Shown here: positions 1 to 8,046 of the stretch, piece by piece
Position numbering within the stretch: the first letter of the stretch is position 1
Layout of the letters: each line of letters begins with the position of its first letter
Assembly (NCBI GenBank): GCA_017997825.1
Contig: JAGOEH010000051.1
Location: 1-18,464 of the forward strand
Direction: 5' to 3'
DNA from: Candidatus Delongbacteria bacterium
GTDB lineage: Bacteria > JAGOEH01
DNA length: 18,464 bases
Made by a program: the position numbers and the translations under genes
Notes under the pieces: model-generated
What the model was told of the DNA's origin: nothing
What the model saw: only the letters and a program-made list of their open reading frames with translations
Database searches by the model: none

Positions 1-3000
1 GGTCAAAAGGGTGGAAATCAATAATCCTCCAATCATAGTGATTCCCATCGGTGAATAGGGAATCCCGACCAGCGAGGTATTTCCGACCGCCATTGGAATT
101 AATCCGCAAATCGTTGTCATCGCCGTCATTATGATGGGACGGAACCGATGCCGACCCGCCTCGATAATGGCTTCATCCCGACTCATTCCGGATATCCTGA
201 ACTGGTTGATCATGTCAATCAGGACAATCGCATTGTTGACGACCACCCCAACCAATACAACCAATCCAATTCCTGCCATAATCTCGAAGGTGGTATCGGT
301 CAGGTAAAGAGACCAGAACGCACCGGTGAAAGCGGCGGGAATAGCGATCAGTACGGTCAGGGGAAGAATGAAGGATTCAAAGAGTATCCCCATGATAATA
401 AAGACGAAGGCAATCGACATGATCAAGGCAAAATTCCGATCGGAATCCTGTTCCTCCTGCCGTCTGAAACGATCTCCCTTGTCATAGGAGTATCCGGTTG
501 GAAAGTGGTAGTTTTTCATGATGGCATCAATTTGACGGGACACTTTTTCCATATTTTTTTCATCCGCGAAAACAGAAATATCCATAAATGATTTTCCATT
601 TTCCCGGCGGATATTGCCCTGGCTTTTATGGAATGTCAAATCGGCAATCGAAGCCAGGGTAGTTTCTCGGTCCTTTTCGGTTTTAAGAAAAATATTCTTG
701 AGCTGAGCGATAGAGCGGCGCTGGCTGATCTCAGTCCGCAGATAGATCGCAATCTCTTTATCGGAGGTTTTGAAATTGGAAAGCTTGCGGCCTCTCAGGT
801 AAAAGGAGAGATAGGTTGAGGCATAGTTCGGGCTGATTCCGACGGCATAGGATTTGGTTCGATCGAATCGGACCTGGATCTCATCGTTGCCGGTTTCGGT
901 GTCATTATCAACGCTAATGACGTCATCCAGCAATCGAATCTGGCTGCTCAGTTCATCCGCGATATCTGCCAGACCATTACTATCGTAACCCCGCAGGGTA
1001 TAGTTCAGAGCCTCCTGACCGGAGGAATGGGCATCCCGCCACGAGGTGGCAATGGTCAAACCGGGGTAGACTGGAAGATGCTGTTTGATATCGGCGGTTA
1101 GCTGCTCGCGGGTTAAGCGCGGCTTGATCGGAATCCGAAGCAATCGTTTGACTTTTCTAAGCAGAGTATGGTACCATTGGGTTTCCGGATCGGGCTTCAT
1201 ATAGATTTCAATTCGCCCTCGAAATCCGAAAGCCCTGGCGGTGGTATGCTCGATCTGATAGATACTGTCTCGCTGCATGACGTGTTTGACCAGTTCAGCC
1301 AACGTGCTGTCGACTTGTTCCAGCGAATAGTGGGACGGAAATCGGACAATCAGTTGGGCATCCCGGCTGCCGCCGGAAGCCGAATCACTCTTGCGCATAT
1401 TCTTGAATGGGATAATTTGGCTGATCATCATAATCAGAATGATGATCAGGACATCGGAACGATGATAGAGAATTTTACCCAGCAGCCACTGATAGCGATC
1501 GATGATCAAATTGATCATGGGATGGGATATCGTGTTATGGGGCTGAGGGATAACCGTGGTCGACAGCGGGATCAAAACCAGGGCGATGGTCAGACTGGAC
1601 AACAGGGCAATGATGACCGGCAACCCGATTCTGACCAGTAAAAATGACATCTCGGAGTCACCGCTCATCAGCATCATCGGCAAAAATACGACAATGGTTG
1701 TCAGAGTGGAGAGGGTGATGGCCAAACCGACTTCGGATGCCCCCCAGATGGCTGACTTTTTGATCGGAAAGCCACTTCCATTCAGACGATAAATGTTCTC
1801 CGTAATCACAATCGCATTATCCACCACCATCCCGATGGAAATCATCATCCCCATCATGGTGATCAGATTGAGGGTCCAGCCGATGAAATACATGACCAGC
1901 AGTGTGATCAGCAGAGAGAGAGTAATGGCTAACGTGATGATGGAAGTGATCCAGAATCGTTTGAGAAAAATGAATAGGATGGTAAAGGCAAACAGACCTC
2001 CCCACATGCCGGACAGCATGACATTATTGATTGATCCCTGGATGATGCCGCCCTGGTCCCAGAAAATGGAATAGCTGTAATTTTTAAGCTCCGGCCGCTG
2101 GGAAAACTGCTCTTGGAGTACCAGACCGATTTGACGGGCTACTTCGACCGTATTGGCTTCACTCTCCTTGAAAACACCGACTCCGGCGGCAATTTTTCCA
2201 TCGATTCGCCACAGGTTGGTGACCTCTTCGTCAGGGGCATAGATGACACGAGCAATATGGTGAAGATAGATCCCTTTTTTCAGCTCGATCCGGCTGATGT
2301 CATCCAGCGATTGAAAACGGGAATCGGATCGAAGCAGGAAGCGCTTCCCCCCGGAATAGATATACCCACTTGAGATAGCGAAATTGTCTTGCTGAAGTTT
2401 GCGCACCATATCGGACAAATTGATTTTGTAGGTTCGAATTTTGTCGTTATCCAGGATAATCTGGATATATTTACTGCGGAACCCCCATAATTCGACATTC
2501 CCAACGCCTTTGATCCGTTCGATGGGATCTTGTACAAATTTTTCCATTACATAGGCCGGGTCGTCCGCATTATCAGGAAATTTAACCCCGAAATAGAGAA
2601 TCGGGTCGTCATCTTCCCGAAAACGGCGGATATAGATGTATTCGATCTCTTCGGGAAGATCGGGTTTGGCTCGTTCCAACCGGTCGGATACCTGCCCGTA
2701 AGCGACATCCATATTGGTATTTTTTGAGAACTCCAGCTCAAACCAGACTCCCCGGGTCTGAGAATTGCTGTGAACCCGCTTCAATCCTTTAACGGTCTTG
2801 AGTTGCCCCTCGATCGGTTTGACGATCTGCTCTTCAATTTCTTTAGGATTGGCATCGCTATAGGGAACCCATACGCCTAGATAAGGGATATTCATGCCGA
2901 CCGGAAAAAGATCGACCTTGATTCGGCTATAGGCAATGGCACCAATAACCAGGATCGAAAAGAGGATCATGCTGACGGTGACGGGGCGATGGATTGAAAA

Positions 3001-3039
3001 GCGGGGTAAAGCTCGTTCTCGAATCTGGGGTTCAACCAT
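1..3039 (-). CDS. RND efflux transporter permease, second of pair (C-terminus cut off by window edge)
   Basis: Proton-driven inner-membrane pump of the RND superfamily (ACR_tran fold), expected to work with the adaptor encoded upstream in the same operon. The frame is open for 1013 codons from the ATG at 3039 to base 1 with no stop. RND pumps are usually about 1020-1060 residues, so only the last few dozen residues are missing. TM1 lies at about residues 19-37, after the N-terminal motif FSIHRPVTV. The TM4 proton-relay motif GMVVDNAIV carries Asp407, and the C-terminal half repeats this as VGVVVNNAIVLID. The linker between TM6 and TM7 has normal length, unlike in the preceding pump. A GGGGAG ribosome site precedes the start, which is 15 nt after the upstream stop, so the genes are translationally adjacent. 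Substrate is unknown. The two pumps may form a mixed trimer like MdtB/MdtC (inference). An outer-membrane TolC partner is not in the window and may follow to the left. Confidence 0.93.
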   Translation of the reverse strand, partial: MVEPQIRERALPRFSIHRPVTVSMILFSILVIGAIAYSRIKVDLFPVGMNIPYLGVWVPYSDANPKEIEEQIVKPIEGQLKTVKGLKRVHSNSQTRGVWFELEFSKNTNMDVAYGQVSDRLERAKPDLPEEIEYIYIRRFREDDDPILYFGVKFPDNADDPAYVMEKFVQDPIERIKGVGNVELWGFRSKYIQIILDNDKIRTYKINLSDMVRKLQQDNFAISSGYIYSGGKRFLLRSDSRFQSLDDISRIELKKGIYLHHIARVIYAPDEEVTNLWRIDGKIAAGVGVFKESEANTVEVARQIGLVLQEQFSQRPELKNYSYSIFWDQGGIIQGSINNVMLSGMWGGLFAFTILFIFLKRFWITSIITLAITLSLLITLLVMYFIGWTLNLITMMGMMISIGMVVDNAIVITENIYRLNGSGFPIKKSAIWGASEVGLAITLSTLTTIVVFLPMMLMSGDSEMSFLLVRIGLPVIIALLSSLTIALVLIPLSTTVIPQPHNTISHPMINLIIDRYQWLLGKILYHRSDVLIIILIMMISQIIPFKNMRKSDSASGGSRDAQLIVRFPSHYSLEQVDSTLAELVKHVMQRDSIYQIEHTTARAFGFRGRIEIYMKPDPETQWYHTLLRKVKRLLRIPIKPRLTREQLTADIKQHLPVYPGLTIATSWRDAHSSGQEALNYTLRGYDSNGLADIADELSSQIRLLDDVISVDNDTETGNDEIQVRFDRTKSYAVGISPNYASTYLSFYLRGRKLSNFKTSDKEIAIYLRTEISQRRSIAQLKNIFLKTEKDRETTLASIADLTFHKSQGNIRRENGKSFMDISVFADEKNMEKVSRQIDAIMKNYHFPTGYSYDKGDRFRRQEEQDSDRNFALIMSIAFVFIIMGILFESFILPLTVLIAIPAAFTGAFWSLYLTDTTFEIMAGIGLVVLVGVVVNNAIVLIDMINQFRISGMSRDEAIIEAGRHRFRPIIMTAMTTICGLIPMAVGNTSLVGIPYSPMGITMIGGLLISTLLT

Positions 3040-3054
3040 AATCACTCCCCTGCT

Positions 3055-6000
3055 TTACTTGCTGAACCGTTTATAAACCAACGGGATCAGAATAAGGGTT
3101 AAAAAAGTGGAACTGATCAAACCCGCCATGATGGTAATGGCCATGGGGGTCCGGATTTCAGCACCCTCTCCCAGGCCGAGCGCCATGGGCAGGAGCCCTA
3201 AGACCGTAGTGGAGGTGGTTATCAGGATCGGTCTCAATCGCACCCGAGCGGCGTTGGTGATGGCTTCCAGCTTTTCCATTCCTTTGGCTCGTAGGGTGTT
3301 GATATAATCCACCAGTACAATGGCATTATTCACAACAATCCCGGCTAAGGTGATCAGTCCGATATAAACCGTCACACTGAATGGAATACCCAACACGAAA
3401 AGGGTCAGGAAAACCCCGATGACAGCCATAGGTATAGTGAACAGGATCAGGAAAGGATGGAGAAAAGACTCAAACTGGGAAGCCATGACGATGTAAACCA
3501 GGAAGATGGCCAGGATCAACGCCATAATCAGGCTGGTAATCGAGGTTTTCATCTCCTTGTCCTGCCCGGAAAATTCATAGCTGAAATCGGGTGGAAGCTG
3601 CCGCTGCTTCTGAAAAGTCTGAAGGACCTGATAGATTCTTTCCACTCCCTCATTTAATTGAATATTGTCCAGATTGGCCGTAATAACGGCAGAGCGTTCC
3701 TGGTTGATGCGGCGGATTTCATTCGGACCGCTCAATAGATCCACCGCGGCTACACTACCGAGATTGATGGGAATAGCCGCCCCGGGATTGATAATGATAT
3801 CCTTGATTTGCTCAGCCCGTTGCCGCTGCTCATCCTTCAAATAAACCCGGATGTCAATTCGCCGGTCTTCCTGCTTAAATTTGGTGGGTACATTCCCTTC
3901 GATCTTATTCTTGATCAATTGAGCCACATCATAAGCATTGAGACCATAGTGCGATAGTTTATAGCGGTCAAAACTGATTACGACTTCCGGATAGCCGGGC
4001 TTGACACTGCTTTGGACATCCTTCAATCCCGGAATCCGGGCAATCTGCTGCGTCAATTCCCGGCTGATAGCTCTTAATTCATCCAGATTGTATCCCTTGA
4101 TGATAATTTCAATCGGAGATTTAAAGCTGAATAAGACGGGGCGATTGATCTGGTAGTCCAGATCGGTTTTTTCGGAGAGGAGTTGACGGATCTCCGTAAT
4201 CAAACGGTTTTCTTCGTTTTCAAGGTTTCCTGTTTTATCAATATTGATGGTGATCCGACTGATATGTTCGCCAATTTCACCCCCGGTCAGGTCTTCGTTG
4301 GTGATGCCGGAATAATAACTTAAACTTTGGACTCCCCTCAGGCTTGAAATCTGGTCGCTGATGGCTTGGGTCGTCTGGTCATTTTTCTCGACCGGAGTGC
4401 CGACCGGGTAAGTCAGATCGATATAGAATGTGCCTTGATGCATTTCCGGTATCAGTTCGCTGCCGATGCGGGGGAAAATGATCATCATGGTAAAAATGAA
4501 AGCCAGAATGACCCCGATCATGATCTGTTTGTCGTTTCGTAATGATGCCTCAAGAAGAGAAACGTAAAAGCGGTAGATGGCGGTAATTCCATTTTCAAAG
4601 ATCCGAGCGATGGCGTGGATTCCCGGAATGATGGGAATGATGAGCATCAAGAACAGGGTTTTGAACAGCAAGATCAGGATGGAGAGCAGGCTCATCAGAA
4701 GCCGGATGAGGATGAACATGACCGTCTCCAACAGCAGGCGAATTAGATAGTAGGGATAGGTTATCAATTGTTTCCAGCGGGAGGTATGGGCATTGAGACT
4801 GGTGACGAAATGAAACAATGGAAATAGTGTAAAAAAATTGTCCCATAAGGGAGCATGTTTTTTTTGGAATCTCTCGATTCGGAGATGGACGGAGGGCAGA
4901 ATACGGTTGGGAATAGCGGTAAAACATAGAAAAGGATATCCCAGGGCAAAGAGGACTGAAACCAGGGTCATTCCGAGAAGGAAGAGGAATCCGGTCAGGA
5001 TACCGAATATCCAGCGGATGGCCTCGATGGGGATTTGAATATAGGATTTCCATTGGGGTTCAGATTCGAAGCGGAAACCAAATCGATGGAATTCAGCCAG
5101 TTTGGTAGGTTTAAACTGACGGGATGCCAGCATCGGAATGAAATAGAGGGCAATCAGCAGCGAGGCGATCAGGGAAAAAACGACGGTCAAGGCCAGATCA
5201 TTGAAGATCTGTCCGGCGATACCCTCCACAAACACAATCGGGAAAAAAACGGCCACGGTGGTCAATGTCGAGGCAGTTACTGCCATTCCGACTTCACTGA
5301 CGCCTCGGACCACTGAATCAGTCCAATTATCGCCTTCTTCACGGCAACGGAATATGCTCTCCATAACGACGATCGAATTGTCAACCAGCATCCCGATCCC
5401 GAGTGCCAATCCTCCCAGAGACATAATATTCAAACTGATGGAAACCAGATTCATCGGGGCAAAGGTGGCGATCACCGACAGGGGGATCGAGAGAGCCACA
5501 ATCACTGTTGTCGAGAAATTCTGAAGGAAAAGATACAGGATGATGATGGCCAGGATTCCCCCCATGATGGCGGTGTTTTTGACTTCATCGATGGAATTCT
5601 GGATGAATACCGATTGATCGGCTAGAATGGTGAATCCGGAGAGGCTTTTGGAAAGACGATAGGACAGAAAGTCAGTCATCTGTTTTTCCATTTGGGCGGC
5701 CTGAAAACTCTGGGCTTGGGGGGATTGGGCCGGTTTGTTCCTGGTGTAGCTCTGTTGTTGTGGGGTACCGAAAATCCGATGGCGGACGGCCTGACAGACG
5801 CCGACAATATTAGCATCGGCTTCTTTATAGATGTCCAGTTCGATACTCTCAACGCCATTGACCCGGGTAATGACTTCCCGCTCTTTATGGCTGATCTCGA
5901 TCCATGCGATGTCCTGAAGTCGGACCGGGATTCCATTCAATTCCGAAATGATGATCTGTTTGATCTCTTCAACGGATTGAAACTCGTTGAGGGTTCGGAC

Positions 6001-6681
6001 GATGAATTCACTTTCACCCTCTTTGATGTTTCCGCCTGCCAAATTGATGTTTTCCTGAGTTAGTCGTGTAACAATCAGGTTATAGGGAATTTTGGAGATG
6101 GCTAATTGTTTCTCATCCAGCTTGATCAGGATCTCTTTTTCCAATCCCCCTTTAACCTTGGCGGCTGCTACGCCTGGAATCGTTTCCAATTCGCGGGCCA
6201 CTTCATCCTCGATGATCTCTCGGGCGTCCTGAAGGGGAAGATCGGTGGTGATACCCAGACGGATGACCGGATCGAGAGATGGGTCATAACGCAGCAACAG
6301 AGGGCGCTCAACGTCACGATCGAGCTGGACCTGATCCAGCCGCTCCCGGATTTCCTGGGATGCCTCATCAAGGTTGACATCCCAGGTAAACTCCAGAATG
6401 ATGTCCGACTGTTCGGGACGGGAAATAGAGGTGATGGAAACCAGATTCTTGATCAGTCCCAATTGTTCCTCGATCGGGCGGGAAACGATGTTCTCCACCT
6501 CTTCCGGAGCCGCCCCGGGATATAGGGTGCGAATGGTATAAGAGGGATAGGTTATTTCCGGCATAAGGTTCAAAGCCAGACGATTATAACTGATGACCCC
6601 AAAGACCGTGATTCCGATCACAATCATCAAAATGGCGACCGGTCGCCGAGTCGTAAACTCAAATCGGGATGGATTGGTCAT
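3055..6681 (-). CDS. RND efflux transporter permease with large hydrophobic insertion (1208 aa)
   Basis: Inner-membrane RND pump exporting unknown substrates from periplasm or inner membrane through a tripartite channel. TM1 is at about residues 15-31. The TM4 motif GIGMLVDNSIVVMES holds the likely proton-relay Asp434. The second half has GSELIPE after TM7 (about 740) and GIVVNNAIVLVD (about 1114-1125). At 1208 residues it is some 150-190 longer than typical members. The excess lies mainly between TM6 and TM7 (about 525-715), with hydrophobic stretches at about 556-590 and 640-695 and a weaker one near 615-630. A short Gln/Ala/Ser-rich segment (about 305-335) lies before TM2. A GAGGA ribosome site precedes the ATG, 19 nt after the adaptor stop. 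It is the middle gene of an adaptor-pump-pump operon. Family assignment is secure; subfamily and cargo are not. Confidence 0.95.
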   Translation of the reverse strand: MTNPSRFEFTTRRPVAILMIVIGITVFGVISYNRLALNLMPEITYPSYTIRTLYPGAAPEEVENIVSRPIEEQLGLIKNLVSITSISRPEQSDIILEFTWDVNLDEASQEIRERLDQVQLDRDVERPLLLRYDPSLDPVIRLGITTDLPLQDAREIIEDEVARELETIPGVAAAKVKGGLEKEILIKLDEKQLAISKIPYNLIVTRLTQENINLAGGNIKEGESEFIVRTLNEFQSVEEIKQIIISELNGIPVRLQDIAWIEISHKEREVITRVNGVESIELDIYKEADANIVGVCQAVRHRIFGTPQQQSYTRNKPAQSPQAQSFQAAQMEKQMTDFLSYRLSKSLSGFTILADQSVFIQNSIDEVKNTAIMGGILAIIILYLFLQNFSTTVIVALSIPLSVIATFAPMNLVSISLNIMSLGGLALGIGMLVDNSIVVMESIFRCREEGDNWTDSVVRGVSEVGMAVTASTLTTVAVFFPIVFVEGIAGQIFNDLALTVVFSLIASLLIALYFIPMLASRQFKPTKLAEFHRFGFRFESEPQWKSYIQIPIEAIRWIFGILTGFLFLLGMTLVSVLFALGYPFLCFTAIPNRILPSVHLRIERFQKKHAPLWDNFFTLFPLFHFVTSLNAHTSRWKQLITYPYYLIRLLLETVMFILIRLLMSLLSILILLFKTLFLMLIIPIIPGIHAIARIFENGITAIYRFYVSLLEASLRNDKQIMIGVILAFIFTMMIIFPRIGSELIPEMHQGTFYIDLTYPVGTPVEKNDQTTQAISDQISSLRGVQSLSYYSGITNEDLTGGEIGEHISRITINIDKTGNLENEENRLITEIRQLLSEKTDLDYQINRPVLFSFKSPIEIIIKGYNLDELRAISRELTQQIARIPGLKDVQSSVKPGYPEVVISFDRYKLSHYGLNAYDVAQLIKNKIEGNVPTKFKQEDRRIDIRVYLKDEQRQRAEQIKDIIINPGAAIPINLGSVAAVDLLSGPNEIRRINQERSAVITANLDNIQLNEGVERIYQVLQTFQKQRQLPPDFSYEFSGQDKEMKTSITSLIMALILAIFLVYIVMASQFESFLHPFLILFTIPMAVIGVFLTLFVLGIPFSVTVYIGLITLAGIVVNNAIVLVDYINTLRAKGMEKLEAITNAARVRLRPILITTSTTVLGLLPMALGLGEGAEIRTPMAITIMAGLISSTFLTLILIPLVYKRFSK

Positions 6682-6700
6682 GACAGATTCCTCGCTTGAA

Positions 6701-7771
6701 CTACTGGATTATTTTAATGACAGCCTGATCCTTCAACGAACTTTTCCCGGCCGTTACAACCCGATCGGTGGATGTGATACCGGATAATACTTCAACCTGT
6801 TTGCTGTCATCGAACCCTAGTTTGATTTCCTTTCGTAAGGCTCTGTTTTGATCATCGACTGTGAAAACAAATACCTTCCCGCCGTCATAAATCAAGGCTT
6901 CTTTGAGCAGCAGCAGAGCATTCTGATGGACATCTTTAATGACCTTGATATTAATGAATTGACCTACCGATAATCGATTCCGATCATCGCGGATTCCGAT
7001 GGTTACCTTGAATGTCCCGCTTTGCGGATCGATAGCCGGCGACATTCGTTTGACCATCCCGTCGGTCTGATAGTCCGGCGTGATGATGGCACATTTCTGC
7101 CGGAGATAGATAGCACTTTTTTCCTGCTCCGGAATATAGATGACTGCAATCTTATCCCGATTCTGAACCACGGAAAAGGTGAGTTGACTGGTGGTGATTT
7201 TATTTCCCTCTTTAATATAACGCTGGGTCACCACCCCATCGATCGGTGATTTAATATGGGTATAGGAGAGCATCAAAGTTGCATAGTCCCATTCCAGGCG
7301 GGTTTTTTCCAGATTGTAATTCAGGCGTTCGATTTCTTCTTTACTGATCAGATGCCGTTCATACATGGATTGCTGACGTTCAAACTCGATTTTCAACTGT
7401 TTATAGTTCAGCATGGCCTTAGATTCATTGATTACCGCTTCCCGATCATCCAAATCGGCCAGGATGTCCCCTTTACGTACGATACTGCCTTCGTCTTTGT
7501 AGATCCGGGTCACAATTCCGGTGGTCATCGGATAGATGGCCACCGATTGTTCGGCGTCGATATTGCTGCTGTATAGCAGAGATGATGAAATGTCCCCGCG
7601 GGTCGGTGCAATCACCTGAACCGGTATGGCATCAGCCAGGCTGTCCGGCCGGCCTTCCCGCTCTTGCCCCTTCTTGCCTGATGGCCCATGCTCGCTGGAA
7701 TTGGCGTTGTTACATCCGGCTGATCCCATCAATCCAGCAACCAACAGTATCAGAATCCAGAAGGCTTTCAT
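6701..7771 (-). CDS. RND periplasmic adaptor (membrane fusion protein), probable lipoprotein
   Basis: AcrA/HlyD-type adaptor linking the inner-membrane RND pumps to an outer-membrane channel. The 356 residues begin with a hydrophobic signal (about 4-17) ending in SAGC, so Cys20 is the probable lipidation site, although Ser at -3 is a weak lipobox residue. A Gly/Lys/Glu-rich linker follows to about 45. A split biotinyl-lipoyl-like domain comes next: first half about 75-108 with GIVTRIYKDEGSIVRKGD, second half about 170-200 with SPIDGVVTQRYIKEGN. These are separated by a short alpha-helical hairpin (about 110-165), then a beta-barrel (about 205-280) and a membrane-proximal domain to the end. 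The hairpin is short, as in HME/MdtA-like adaptors that use a long TolC-type partner. An AAGGAG ribosome site sits 6 nt before the ATG. It is the first gene of the operon, behind a good sigma70-like promoter. Confidence 0.93.
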   Translation of the reverse strand: MKAFWILILLVAGLMGSAGCNNANSSEHGPSGKKGQEREGRPDSLADAIPVQVIAPTRGDISSSLLYSSNIDAEQSVAIYPMTTGIVTRIYKDEGSIVRKGDILADLDDREAVINESKAMLNYKQLKIEFERQQSMYERHLISKEEIERLNYNLEKTRLEWDYATLMLSYTHIKSPIDGVVTQRYIKEGNKITTSQLTFSVVQNRDKIAVIYIPEQEKSAIYLRQKCAIITPDYQTDGMVKRMSPAIDPQSGTFKVTIGIRDDRNRLSVGQFINIKVIKDVHQNALLLLKEALIYDGGKVFVFTVDDQNRALRKEIKLGFDDSKQVEVLSGITSTDRVVTAGKSSLKDQAVIKIIQ

Positions 7772-7830
7772 ATAATCTCCTTGTCATTTTATGGGTGATT
7801 CCGAGTTTTACGATGGTGTAATCATTCATT

Positions 7831-7860
7831 ATTATATGAAAAACCAGGAGCGAAGTTCAA
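7831..7860 (-). promoter_or_regulatory. sigma70-like promoter of the efflux operon
   Basis: Read on the minus strand, TTGAAC (7860-7855) is followed after 18 bp by a perfect TATAAT (7836-7831). The predicted start near 7824 gives a leader of about 53 nt before the adaptor ATG at 7771. No regulator gene is adjacent and I found no clear operator. The rest of the 275-bp divergent spacer to the tamB-like gene holds no ORF I can support. Confidence 0.7.
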
Positions 7861-8012
7861 CCTAAAAATGATTCCTGCGCAATTTTTTGTTTCGGCAGCC
7901 AATAAGGTGATCGAATACCCAACTGATCCGGGACAGTGGAATTATGCCGATGGAAAAGGGAAATGAAATCGGCCGGCAAGGGACCGACGGCTGCGCAACC
8001 CGTAATTTCGTC

Positions 8013-8040
8013 TTGACATTCGGCTTGATTTGGTTAAATT
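8013..8040 (+). promoter_or_regulatory. probable promoter of tamB-like gene, possibly leaderless
   Basis: Perfect TTGACA (8013-8018), 16-bp spacer, then TAAATT (8035-8040, 4/6 match to TATAAT). Only 6 nt separate the -10 box from the ATG at 8047, so transcription would be expected to start at or next to the start codon. No Shine-Dalgarno motif precedes that ATG, which agrees with a leaderless mRNA. Confidence 0.55.
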
Positions 8041-8046
8041 TCGCCT

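Noticed and set aside
148-2727. Several plus-strand ORFs of 60-160 codons across the left 3 kb
   Set aside because: All lie antisense to a continuous 1013-codon RND frame on the minus strand, which has the expected motifs. They are shadow frames.
4595-5053. 152-codon minus-strand ORF inside the first RND gene
   Set aside because: It overlaps the insertion region in another frame. The RND frame runs through unbroken with plausible hydrophobic sequence, so this is not a frameshift or nested gene.
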